Source of the DNA: Bordetella parapertussis
GTDB lineage: Bacteria; Pseudomonadota; Gammaproteobacteria; Burkholderiales; SG8-41
Length of the DNA stretch: 64,000 nucleotides
NCBI GenBank assembly: GCA_945906815.1
Contig: CAMDRT010000012.1
Coordinates: 47,707-111,706 of the forward strand
Direction: 5' to 3'
This document shows, piece by piece, positions 45,154-54,292 of the stretch (positions are counted from its first letter, which is position 1; each line of letters starts with the position of its first letter). The position numbers were made by a program, and so were the translations under genes. Under the pieces are notes generated by a model that had not been told where the DNA came from, did not search any database, and saw only the letters and a program-made list of their open reading frames with translations.

Positions 45154-46512
45154 ATGGCTCGGAAAGCAAAAATAGTCGAACCCAAAAACATCAAAGCCTC
45201 GGCCATCGACCCCCAACGCGGCGTGCCGTCAGCGCCTGATGGTCTTTACGACCCGTCGAATCCGGGGCATCGCTGGGATCTGCCGTTGCAGGCGCCGGGC
45301 CGCATGCAGGTCGATTTCGAGGAGCGCGTTGATTTTCGCCGGCTGCACAACTATCGCCTCGCGCGCACACGCAACGCGCTGGCGCAATCGCAGCTCGGCG
45401 CGCTGCTGGTATTTGATCAATACAATATTCGCTACATTTCCAGCACCGTGATCGGGGAGTGGGCGCGCGACAAACTCACGCGCTGGTGTCTGCTCACCGG
45501 CAACGGTGAGCCTTGGGTATGGGATTTCGGTTCCGCCGCGAGGCATCACAAAATTTACGCGCCGTGGCTGCCGAAAAATCATTGCCTCGCGGGCAACGTG
45601 GGCCTGCGCGGTGCGATCAGTCCCAAGGTGGGCTTGTTTGAAGCGGCGGCGCAAGAAATTTACGATGTATTGAAGCAGGAAGGCGTAGCCGACATGCCCA
45701 TCGGCATCGATGTGTGCGAGCCGCTGTTTTTGTTTGCATTGCAAAAGCTCGGGCTGAATGTGGTGGACGGCCAGCAAGTGATGCTCGACGCACGCGAAAT
45801 CAAAAGCCACGACGAAATCACGCTGCTCAATATGGCGGCGGCGATGGGTGATGGCGTGTATCAGGATATTTTCGAGGCGCTCAAACCCGGGGTACGCGAA
45901 AGCGAAGTAGTGGCGTTGGCGACCAAGCGCTTTTACGAAATGGGTTCAGACTGCGTGGAAGCGGTCAACGCGATTGCGGGAGAGCGTTGCAGCCCGCATC
46001 CGCACAATTTTACCGACCGCCTGATCCGTCCCGGCGATCAGGCGTATTTCGATCTGATTCAAACCTACATGGGCTACAAGACCTGCTACTACCGCACTTT
46101 CACGGTCGGCAGTGCCACACCCGCGCAGCACGACGCCTACAAAAAAGCGCGCGGTTGGATGGACGGCGCGATAGCGATGTTAAAGCCCGGCATTTCCACC
46201 GAGAAAGTGGCGAAGGCGTTTCCGAAATGCACCGAGATTGGATTTGAAACCGAAATGTCGGCATTCGGCCTGAATTTCTGTCATGGTCTGGGCATGGGCC
46301 TGCACGAGCGGCCGCTGATTTCGCGCCTGAATTCGCTCAAGGACCCGTATGAATTGAAGGTCGGGATGGTGTTCGCGGTGGAGACCTTCTGTCCCGCAAA
46401 AGACGGCGTGTCGGCCGCGCGTATCGAGGAAGAAGTGGTGCTGACGCCAAAAGGCGCGAAAGTGATTACCCTGTTCCCGGCGCAGGAACTACCGATTGCT
46501 AATAAATACTAA
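45154..46512 (+). CDS. M24 (pita-bread) fold protein with altered metal site
   Basis: A 452-residue relative of Xaa-Pro peptidases (M24B) with a creatinase-like N-terminal domain (about 60-220). In the C-terminal domain the five metal positions read Asp300 (AYFDLIQ), Cys311 (KTCYYRTF) instead of the second Asp, His377 (CHGLGMGLHE), Glu410 (AVETF) and Glu425 (RIEEEVVL). The Asp-to-Cys change sits at the canonical +11 spacing, so classic peptidase activity is doubtful. DddP (DMSP lyase) is a distant relative in the same fold. It has no signal peptide. Confidence 0.83.
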   Translation: MARKAKIVEPKNIKASAIDPQRGVPSAPDGLYDPSNPGHRWDLPLQAPGRMQVDFEERVDFRRLHNYRLARTRNALAQSQLGALLVFDQYNIRYISSTVIGEWARDKLTRWCLLTGNGEPWVWDFGSAARHHKIYAPWLPKNHCLAGNVGLRGAISPKVGLFEAAAQEIYDVLKQEGVADMPIGIDVCEPLFLFALQKLGLNVVDGQQVMLDAREIKSHDEITLLNMAAAMGDGVYQDIFEALKPGVRESEVVALATKRFYEMGSDCVEAVNAIAGERCSPHPHNFTDRLIRPGDQAYFDLIQTYMGYKTCYYRTFTVGSATPAQHDAYKKARGWMDGAIAMLKPGISTEKVAKAFPKCTEIGFETEMSAFGLNFCHGLGMGLHERPLISRLNSLKDPYELKVGMVFAVETFCPAKDGVSAARIEEEVVLTPKGAKVITLFPAQELPIANKY

Positions 46513-46513
46513 A

Positions 46514-46664
46514 GCGTGAACGAGTGAACGGGTGAACGGGTGAACGCGCTAGACGGTGGGAGATTACAGGTAGCGAGCACCCCAAAGAAACCCCCTCGCC
46601 CCGTTTCACGGGGAGAGGGTGGGGGAGAGGGGTATTCACCCGTTCACTTGTTCACCCGTTCACG
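46514..46664. repeat. Octamer-repeat palindrome, copy 3, with a nested G/C-rich hairpin
   Basis: The left arm is GCGTGAAC GAGTGAAC, then two GGGTGAAC units (46514-46547), and the right arm has TTCACCCG, TTCACTTG, TTCACCCG, TTCACG (46635-46664). A second hairpin, CCCCTCGCCCC with GGGGAGAGGG, is nested in the core (about 46590-46633). The element ends about 16 nt before the start of the E1 alpha gene. Confidence 0.8.
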
Positions 46665-46680
46665 AATTTAAGGATCCAGA

Positions 46681-47700
46681 ATGACAGCATCAACCAAACC
46701 AAAGGCGGGTGAAGCAATGACATTAGGCAACGACATCCGCCTGGAGCTCTACAAATTGCAGCTCGATCTGCGCTACTGCGAAAAGCGCGCCTATGATCTT
46801 TTCCTGCAGAACTTGATTAAAGGCACCAGCCATCTGTCACTGGGGCAGGAGGCGATAGCCGCTGGCTTCGGCGTGGCGATGCGTGCTGACGACTGGACCT
46901 TTTGCACCTATCGCGGGCACGCACATACACTGGCGCGCGGGGTGTCGATGGAAGGCGTTCTGGGCGAATTGATGGGGCGGCAGTGCGGCTTGCTCGGCGG
47001 CAAGGGCGGCTCGATGCATTTGACCGACGTGACCAAGGGCGCGATGGGTTCCTACGCTATCATCGGCGCGCATCTGCCGGTGGCGGCGGGCGCGGCGTGG
47101 AGCGCGCAGTATCGCGGCACGCAACAGGTGGCGGTGTGTTTCTTCGGCGACGGCACCACCAATATCGGCGCCTTCCACGAAGCGCTGAATTTTTCAGTGG
47201 TGTGGAAGCTGCCAGTGATATTCGTGTGCGAGAACAATCTCTATATGGAGTACACGCCGATTCGCAGCGTGACTGCGGTCGAGCATCCGGCAGCCGATCG
47301 TGCCAGTGCCTACGGCCTCGAAAAGATTGTGATCGACGGCAACGATGCCGACGAGGTGTATCGCACTGCGGTGAAATATATGGAGCGCGCGCGCCAAGGG
47401 GGTGGCCCGGCATTGATCGAGTGCATGACCTATCGCCACAGCGGCCACTCGCGTGCTGATCCGGGCCAGTACCGCCCGCCAGGCGAGCTCGAACGCTGGC
47501 TGGAATACGACCCCATCAAAATCTATCGCGAGCGTTTGCTGGGTCTGGGTATTGTCGAAGCGACGTTATCCGATATCGAAGGCGAATCCATGCGCAAGGT
47601 GGACGCAGCCACTGCAACAGCCAAGGGCTCGCCGGTGCCTACGCTGGACCAGATAGACAAAAATGTGTGGGCAGACGGGAGCACAGCATGGCGCAATTAA
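46681..47700 (+). CDS. TPP-dependent 2-oxoacid (acetoin-type) dehydrogenase E1 alpha subunit
   Basis: A 339-residue E1 alpha subunit of the pyruvate/acetoin/branched-chain 2-oxoacid dehydrogenase group. The TPP motif starts GDGTTNIG and ends ENN about 27 residues later (about 156-186). SLGQEAIAAGF, CTYRGHAHTLARG and YRHSGHSRADP are typical of E1 alpha (AcoA/PdhA). AAGGA precedes the ATG. Its stop overlaps the E1 beta start by 13 nt, so the pair is translationally coupled. Family members act on acetoin or 2-oxoacids; the substrate is not decided here. Confidence 0.93.
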   Translation: MTASTKPKAGEAMTLGNDIRLELYKLQLDLRYCEKRAYDLFLQNLIKGTSHLSLGQEAIAAGFGVAMRADDWTFCTYRGHAHTLARGVSMEGVLGELMGRQCGLLGGKGGSMHLTDVTKGAMGSYAIIGAHLPVAAGAAWSAQYRGTQQVAVCFFGDGTTNIGAFHEALNFSVVWKLPVIFVCENNLYMEYTPIRSVTAVEHPAADRASAYGLEKIVIDGNDADEVYRTAVKYMERARQGGGPALIECMTYRHSGHSRADPGQYRPPGELERWLEYDPIKIYRERLLGLGIVEATLSDIEGESMRKVDAATATAKGSPVPTLDQIDKNVWADGSTAWRN

Positions 47701-48665
47701 CCTATCGCGAGGCGGTGGCGGCGGGCATCGCGCAGGAAATGCGGCGCGATGAGAACGTGGTGTTCCTCGGCGAAGACATCGGCGCAGCGGGCGGCGTGTT
47801 CAAGGCCACCGTCGGGCTGTTTGAGGAATTTGGTCCGCGTCGCGTGCGCGACACGCCGATATCCGAGCAGGCCATACTGGGGGCCGCGATGGGCGCAGCG
47901 ATGACCGGCCTGAAGCCCATCGCCGAAATCATGTTCTCGGATTTTCTCGCGGTGTGCTGGGACCTGGTTGCCAACGAAATCGCCAAGACGCGTTACATGA
48001 CCGACGGCCAGATCACTTTGCCGCTGGTGATACGCACCGCCAACGGCGCGGGTTCACGCTTTGGCGCGCAGCATTCGCAGTCGGTAGAAAACTGGGCGAT
48101 GATGATCCCGGGCATCAAGGTCATCGCACCGGCGTTTCCGGCGGATGTGAAAGGCTTGATCGCGGCGGCAGTGCGTGACCCCGATCCGGTAATCATCTTC
48201 GAGCAAAAGTCGCTCTACGCGTTCAAGGGTGAAGTGCCCGATGGCGAACATGTGGAACAAATCGGCAAGGCCAGGGTTTTGCGTCAGGGCAAGGATTGCA
48301 CCATAGTGGCGCTGGCGCTAATGGTGCATCGCGCGCTGGCGGCGGCCGAGATCCTGGAAAAGGAACACGGTATTTCCTGTACCGTGGTCGATGTGCGCTC
48401 ACTGGTGCCGCTGGACACGGTCACCATACTGGCGGAAGTGGCGAAGACCGGACGCCTGGTGACGATCGAGGAAAATCCGCGCTTGTGTGGTTGGGGCGCG
48501 GAGATTGCGTCGATCGTCGCGGATGAAATTTTCTGGGATCTCGATGGCCCGATCATCCGCATCACCACACCGCATATACCGCTGCCGTCGGCGGATTTTC
48601 TCGAAGACAACACCATACCGTCGGTGGAGCGTGTGGTGCGCGAGATACGCGAGAAGATCGATTGA
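47688..48665 (+). CDS. TPP-dependent 2-oxoacid (acetoin-type) dehydrogenase E1 beta subunit
   Basis: A 325-residue E1 beta subunit, with TYREAVAAGIAQEMRRDENV at the start, VVFLGEDIGAAGGVFKAT, DTPISEQAILGAAMGAAM and the transketolase C-terminal domain with VVDVRSLVPLDTVTI. ATG 47688 is used; an upstream in-frame ATG at 47667 gives no family sequence. GGAG lies 6 nt upstream. The stop TGA overlaps the start of the downstream amidohydrolase, continuing the coupled operon. Confidence 0.92.
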   Translation: MAQLTYREAVAAGIAQEMRRDENVVFLGEDIGAAGGVFKATVGLFEEFGPRRVRDTPISEQAILGAAMGAAMTGLKPIAEIMFSDFLAVCWDLVANEIAKTRYMTDGQITLPLVIRTANGAGSRFGAQHSQSVENWAMMIPGIKVIAPAFPADVKGLIAAAVRDPDPVIIFEQKSLYAFKGEVPDGEHVEQIGKARVLRQGKDCTIVALALMVHRALAAAEILEKEHGISCTVVDVRSLVPLDTVTILAEVAKTGRLVTIEENPRLCGWGAEIASIVADEIFWDLDGPIIRITTPHIPLPSADFLEDNTIPSVERVVREIREKID

Positions 48666-50317
48666 TGATGCCGAAAATGAAACATACGCTTTTGTTTTTA
48701 TGGGGTTTTTTGTTTTCATTCAGTGTGTACGCCGTAGACACGATATTGGTCAACGGCAAGATCGTCACCGTCGATGATCGCTTCGCGATCGTGCAGGCGC
48801 TGGCGATCAAAAACCAGCGTGTGGTCGCTACCGGCAGCAGTGCCGATATACGCAAGCTTGCCGACAGCAGCACCCAGGTGATTGAGCTTAACGGCCGCAC
48901 GGTCATTCCCGGCTTGATCGACAATCACTCGCACTGGATACGCGCTGCCGAACATGACGAATTGCGCTTTGACGGCGTGACCTCGCGCGCGCAGGCGGTG
49001 CAGATGCTCACCGCGCGGGTGCGCATGGCCAAACCTGGCGCGTGGGTGAGCGTGCTCGGCGGCTGGTCGGAACAACAATTTACCGACGATGCGCGTGGTT
49101 TTCCGCTGGCCGAACTCGACAGCATCGCACCCGACACACCACTGGCGGTGCAGTCGATTTATAACCACACTTATCTGAACAGCGCAGGCTTGCGCGCGGC
49201 GAAGATAGATGAGCAGACGCCCAACCCGCCGAATGGCACGATAGAAAAAGACGCGCATGGCAAACTGACTGGCGTGGTGCGCGGTGCCGGCGGCGTGGCT
49301 TTCGTCGCGGGCAGAGTGCCCAAGCTCGAGGCCGAAGCGCGCCTGGCCAACGTGCGTAAGCTCGCCACTTATCTCAATTCGCTGGGCATTACGGCGTGGG
49401 GTGATGCGGGTGGCCGTGGCATGTCGGCGGGGCACTATGCGCCGTACCGCCAGCTTGCCGACAGCGGCGAGCTCACGGTGCGGGTGTTCTGGACCACCAT
49501 CCGCCAGCCTTCTACGCCGGAGCAGGTGGACAAGGTGCTGGCGGAAGTCGCCGTGCTAAAACCGTTTCAGGGCAACGACAGCATGGATCACATCGGCTGG
49601 GGCGAATCCGTCTACTCACCGATCACCACGCAGTTGCTGCGCGTGCAAAAAGAAGTAAAACCCGATGGCATCGTGCAAATGCAGCGCATCGCGGGCGCCT
49701 TGGCGCAACGCGGCCTGTATCTGAATTCCCATGTCGAGATGAACGGTCCGATAGACCAGTTCATCGCGGCTTATGAAGAACTCAACAAGGTGACGCCGAT
49801 CCGGGGGCTGCGCTGGTCGTTCTCGCACCTCGATCAGATAGACGAACAGCAACTGCAACGCATGAAGCGTCTGGGCATGACCGCGCAAATCCACAGCCGG
49901 CCGCTGATACAGGGCGTGCTGATGCACCGGGTGCATGGCGACGCTGCATGGGATATGCCGCCGTTTCGCCGGGTGCAGGATAGCGGCATAGTGTGGGGGC
50001 TGGGCTCCGACGCCACCGCGGTGACGACCTCCAATCCGTTCTACACGCTCGGCTTCGCCATTACCGGCAAGATGGTCGGCGGCCATCATGTCAATCGCCA
50101 GAACATTACGCGTGAAGAAGCGCTGATCGCGCACACGCGCAACAACGCCTTCATCCTGTTTCAGGAAGCGAATCTGGGTTCCCTACAAAAAGGCAGGTAT
50201 GCCGATCTGCTGGTGCTGGATCGTGATTACCTGACGGTGCCGGCGGATGCCATCAAGGATTTGAAGCCGTGGATGACGATGGTCGGCGGAAAAGTCGTTT
50301 ACGAGGCCAAGAGGTAG
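48665..50317 (+). CDS. Exported YtcJ-like amidohydrolase (amidohydrolase family 3)
   Basis: A 550-residue amidohydrolase-fold enzyme with a signal peptide (about 1-22, ending FSVYA), so probably periplasmic. Metal-site motifs include VIPGLIDNHSHW (HxH-like), LNSHVEMN, FSHLDQID and the catalytic Asp in WGLGSDATAV. The start ATG at 48665 overlaps the E1 beta stop as TGATG; a second ATG is 3 nt later. It is unusual to find this enzyme between E1 and E2 genes; it may release the E1 substrate or precursor. Substrate is unknown. Confidence 0.87.
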   Translation: MMPKMKHTLLFLWGFLFSFSVYAVDTILVNGKIVTVDDRFAIVQALAIKNQRVVATGSSADIRKLADSSTQVIELNGRTVIPGLIDNHSHWIRAAEHDELRFDGVTSRAQAVQMLTARVRMAKPGAWVSVLGGWSEQQFTDDARGFPLAELDSIAPDTPLAVQSIYNHTYLNSAGLRAAKIDEQTPNPPNGTIEKDAHGKLTGVVRGAGGVAFVAGRVPKLEAEARLANVRKLATYLNSLGITAWGDAGGRGMSAGHYAPYRQLADSGELTVRVFWTTIRQPSTPEQVDKVLAEVAVLKPFQGNDSMDHIGWGESVYSPITTQLLRVQKEVKPDGIVQMQRIAGALAQRGLYLNSHVEMNGPIDQFIAAYEELNKVTPIRGLRWSFSHLDQIDEQQLQRMKRLGMTAQIHSRPLIQGVLMHRVHGDAAWDMPPFRRVQDSGIVWGLGSDATAVTTSNPFYTLGFAITGKMVGGHHVNRQNITREEALIAHTRNNAFILFQEANLGSLQKGRYADLLVLDRDYLTVPADAIKDLKPWMTMVGGKVVYEAKR

Positions 50318-50318
50318 T

Positions 50319-51593
50319 ATGAACATCATCATGCCGCAGCTCGGTGAAACCGTCACCGAGGGCACTGTCACCAAGTGGTACAAGAAAGCCGGCGACTCTA
50401 TCAAGGCCGACGAAACCTTGTTCGATGTCGAGACCGACAAAGTGAGCACGGAAATTCCGTCGCCGGTGGCCGGCGTAGTCAGCGAAATTTGCGTGGCGGA
50501 GGGTGTCACTGCGAAAGTAGGTGTGACGCTGGCGGTGATCGCGGAAAGTGGCGCGGCGGCGCAACCACCCGTGCCTGCTGCTGCTGCCGCTGTGTTATCT
50601 GCTGCTGCGGCGCCGCTCATGGCCGGGCACACGCGCATGGCGCCGCGCGGCCATGCCGCTGACCGGCTGTCGCCGGTGGTGCGCCGGCTGATCGCCGAAC
50701 GCCATCTGGATGTCAGCCTGATCACCGGCAGCGGCCGCGATGGCCGCATCACACGCGATGATGTGGTGGCATACATCGCCAGTGGCGCTGCTGCAAAACC
50801 TGCCGCTCCCGCTCCCACGCCAGCCGCCAGGCCAGTGGCTGCGATGCCCGCGGCTGCAGCGCCTGCCACGGCCGGCACCAGCGCCAACACGCTGCCGCTC
50901 AATGCCGTGCGCAGGCGCGTGGCCGAGAACATGACAAAATCCTGGACCACCGCGCCGCATGTGCTGCAGGTGGTTGAGGCGGATTTTTACAGAGTCGATC
51001 AGGCGCGGCGCGCGGCGAGTGTAGCGTGGCAGCAGCGCGAAGGTTTTGCGTTGACGTATCTGCCGTTTATAGTGCGCGCGGTGTCCATAGCGCTGGGCAA
51101 ATATCCCAAGCTCAATGCCACCTACAACGGCGACAGCATCACCCTATTGAAACGCATCAACATCGGCATCGCTGTCGACTTGAATTTCGAGGGACTGATG
51201 GTGCCGGTGGTGAAAGATGTGCCCAATAAATCGCTGCCGCAAATAGCGCGTGAAATTAATGATCTGGCGCAACGCGCCCGCAACGGCAAGTTAAAGCCGG
51301 ATGAACTGAGCGAAGGCACGTACACCATTTCCAACAACGGCGCGTTCGGCACGGTGATCACCGCGCCGATCATCAATCCGCCGCAAGTCGCGGTGATGTC
51401 CACCGACAGTATCCGCAAAAAGCCGGTGGTGATTGAGTCGGCGGAGGGCGACAGCATCGGTGTGCGTCCGGTGGGGGTGCTGGCGCAAAGCTTTGATCAC
51501 CGCGCGGTGGATGGCGCTTACGGCGGTGCGTTTTTGAGCGAGGTTAAGGCCATCATCGAATCACGGCTATGGGCGCAGGATTTACAGGCGTAG
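50319..51593 (+). CDS. Dihydrolipoamide acyltransferase E2 subunit
   Basis: E2 of the 2-oxoacid dehydrogenase complex, 424 residues. A lipoyl domain (about 1-75) has the lipoylated lysine in FDVETDKVSTEIPSP. A peripheral E3-binding domain (about 110-150) contains VVRRLIAERH and GRDGRITRDDV. An Ala/Pro-rich linker follows, then the catalytic domain with FDHRAVDGAYGGAF (His and Asp of the acyltransfer site) near the C-terminus. It starts 1 nt after the amidohydrolase stop. No E3 gene is in the window, so E3 is probably shared from elsewhere. Confidence 0.93.
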   Translation: MNIIMPQLGETVTEGTVTKWYKKAGDSIKADETLFDVETDKVSTEIPSPVAGVVSEICVAEGVTAKVGVTLAVIAESGAAAQPPVPAAAAAVLSAAAAPLMAGHTRMAPRGHAADRLSPVVRRLIAERHLDVSLITGSGRDGRITRDDVVAYIASGAAAKPAAPAPTPAARPVAAMPAAAAPATAGTSANTLPLNAVRRRVAENMTKSWTTAPHVLQVVEADFYRVDQARRAASVAWQQREGFALTYLPFIVRAVSIALGKYPKLNATYNGDSITLLKRINIGIAVDLNFEGLMVPVVKDVPNKSLPQIAREINDLAQRARNGKLKPDELSEGTYTISNNGAFGTVITAPIINPPQVAVMSTDSIRKKPVVIESAEGDSIGVRPVGVLAQSFDHRAVDGAYGGAFLSEVKAIIESRLWAQDLQA

Positions 51594-51615
51594 CCGCGAT
51601 CCTCGCAACAAACGC

Positions 51616-51733
51616 CGAACCCCAACATCAAACTATTTCAACCACGGAACACACGGAATACGCGGAAAGAACAGCCAGTAGGATTTGTCCGTGTGTTCCG
51701 TGTATTCCGCGGTCAATGGGTTTGTTGGGGTTC
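51616..51733. repeat. Palindromic repeat, 'CACGGAACAC' family, copy 2, in a larger palindrome
   Basis: The central hairpin (51637-51715) pairs CAACCACGGAACACACGGA with CCGTGTGTTCCGTGTATTCC and GCGGTCAA. It is nested in outer arms GAACCCCAACATCAAAC (51616-51632) and GTTTGTTGGGGTTC (51719-51732). It occupies most of the 273-bp gap between E2 and the next dehydrogenase. The rest of that gap shows no recognisable feature. Confidence 0.78.
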
Positions 51734-51866
51734 GCAGGCTCACCCCAAATGCTTAAAATAGTGCCATTGTCTTTTGTGTACCCCTCAAGGGGGTATTAAA
51801 AAGAATTCTCTGTGGCGAAAATGTTTTCAGGCGTTACCTAAATTTTAGAAAATGGATGGAAGTGCA

Positions 51867-52790
51867 ATGGCAGATCTAAAACAACACAAACTCGGCTGGA
51901 TCGGTATCGGCCGCATGGGCTATGCGATGGCGGAACGTCTGGCCAAGGCAGGCTGCGACATTTCGGTATGGAACCGCACGCAATCCAAGGCCGCGCCGCT
52001 GGCGCAAGCGGGCGCCAAAGTGGTGGACCATCTCAGCGATCTGGCGGGCTGCGATATCGTGTTCACCATGGTGTCCACCGGCAAGGACGTGAAGGAAGTT
52101 TTGTTCGGGCCGCACGGCGTGATGTCCAAAGGCGGGGCGCCCAAAATCGTGGTGGACAGCACTTCGATCTCGATTGAAGAATCCGCGGAGATACGCAAAA
52201 AACTCGGCGACAAGCAGGTACAGATGCTGGCAGCGCCGGTATCGGGTAACGCCAAAGTGATCAAGGCGGGCAAGCTCACGGTGGTGGCGTCCGGGCCGCA
52301 AGCGGCGTTTGACGCGGTGTCGCCGTATCTGGATGCCATCGGCCGCGGTTCGTCTTATGTCGGTGACGGCGAGCTGTCGCGCATCGCCAAGATCTGCCAT
52401 AACGTGATGCTGGGTGTGGTGATCCAGAACCTGTGCGAAATCACCATACTGGCGGAGAAAGCCGGCATGCAGCGCCATGCGTTTCTGGATTTTCTCAATA
52501 AGAGCGTGATGGGATCGATGTTTACGGCGTATAAAACGCCGGCCTTGTCGAACCTCGATTTTCACGTGACTTTTACGCCAGAACTGCTGCGCAAGGATAT
52601 TGATCTGGGCTTGAGCGCGGGCCGTGAATACGGCGTGCCGATGCCCACTACGGCGGTGGCGCGCGATCAGGTGCAAACGCTGATCGGCCACGGCTACGAT
52701 CAGGATTTTTCGCAGTTGCTGCTGTTGCAGGCGAAGGCATCGGGCATTGAGCTGAAGTCCGAGAACGTTAACGTGGGTGATGGGCTGTAA
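51867..52790 (+). CDS. 3-hydroxyisobutyrate dehydrogenase-like NAD(P) oxidoreductase
   Basis: A 307-residue beta-hydroxyacid dehydrogenase family protein. The cofactor motif is WIGIGRMGYAMAERL, the substrate-binding stretch is APVSGNAKVIKAGKLT, and the catalytic lysine appears as RIAKICHNVM (K-x-x-x-N, about residue 176). ATG 51867 with GGAAG 5 nt upstream is used; ATG 51852 is possible. It ends in an ATG-overlapping stop (TAATG) with the RidA gene. It may act on hydroxyacids of the pathway; the name is by family only. Confidence 0.88.
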   Translation: MADLKQHKLGWIGIGRMGYAMAERLAKAGCDISVWNRTQSKAAPLAQAGAKVVDHLSDLAGCDIVFTMVSTGKDVKEVLFGPHGVMSKGGAPKIVVDSTSISIEESAEIRKKLGDKQVQMLAAPVSGNAKVIKAGKLTVVASGPQAAFDAVSPYLDAIGRGSSYVGDGELSRIAKICHNVMLGVVIQNLCEITILAEKAGMQRHAFLDFLNKSVMGSMFTAYKTPALSNLDFHVTFTPELLRKDIDLGLSAGREYGVPMPTTAVARDQVQTLIGHGYDQDFSQLLLLQAKASGIELKSENVNVGDGL

Positions 52791-53185
52791 TGCCTGCCGA
52801 AATCCAGTATCTCGAAGGCACGGATTTTCAGAAGAGCCGCGCCTTTTCGCCTGCGGTGATTACCCAAGGCGGCAAAACGGTGTGGCTCGCCGGACAGACG
52901 GCGACGGTCGATGAGAACGGTAAGGATATTTCGGGTAACTTCGATGCTCAGGCGCGCGCGATTTTTGCGTCCATCGACAAAACGCTGCGCCGCAGCGGCG
53001 GCACACTCGCCGCTCTGGTGACCATGACGGTGTTCATCAACGATGCGCGTTACGGTGATGCCTTCGTCAAAATTCGCAGTGAGTTCTTCACCGACGGCCG
53101 TTTTCCCGCCAGCGCATTGCTGACGATCTCCCATTTTGCACGCCCTGGTATGTTGCTGGAAATTCAAGGTGTTGCTGTAATTTAA
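52790..53185 (+). CDS. RidA family protein
   Basis: A 131-residue RidA/YjgF-like protein; the family hydrolyses reactive enamines/imines or acts in related catabolic steps. GGKTVWLAGQTATVDENGKD, MTVFINDARYGDAFVKIR and ARPGMLLEIQGVAV, including the conserved Arg of the active site and Glu, are present. The start overlaps the previous stop by one nucleotide. Together with the HIBADH-like enzyme and AKR this fits a degradation operon; a specific substrate cannot be named. Confidence 0.87.
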   Translation: MPAEIQYLEGTDFQKSRAFSPAVITQGGKTVWLAGQTATVDENGKDISGNFDAQARAIFASIDKTLRRSGGTLAALVTMTVFINDARYGDAFVKIRSEFFTDGRFPASALLTISHFARPGMLLEIQGVAVI

Positions 53186-53204
53186 CTAATAGAAACAATA
53201 GGTT

Positions 53205-54188
<984 letters not shown>

Positions 54189-54196
54189 GCGGTATT

Positions 54197-54280
54197 TTTA
54201 CCGCGGAACACACCGAACACGCGGAATTTTTATCGGGTTGTGTCCGCGTGTTCGGTGTGTTCCGCGGTTAAACGTTTTTT
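54197..54280 (+). terminator. Palindromic repeat, 'CACGGAACAC' family, copy 3, terminator-like
   Basis: The arms are TTTACCGCGGAACACACCGA (from 54197) and TCGGTGTGTTCCGCGGTTAAA (up to 54272), separated by a short AT-rich loop. A T-run, CGTTTTTTT, lies within 54273-54280 on the plus strand, which makes this copy look like a real terminator for the aldo/keto reductase transcript. Termination is inferred from hairpin plus T-run only. Confidence 0.65.
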
Positions 54281-54292
54281 TGAGAGTTACTC

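Noticed and set aside
45154..46512. DMSP lyase DddP
   Set aside because: It shares the fold and general layout, but the second metal Asp and the local motif differ (TCYYRTF), so DddP function is not supported.
46681..50317. Complete acetoin dehydrogenase operon (acoABCL)
   Set aside because: E1 and E2 are present but acoX and E3 are absent and an amidohydrolase is inserted; the substrate is left open.
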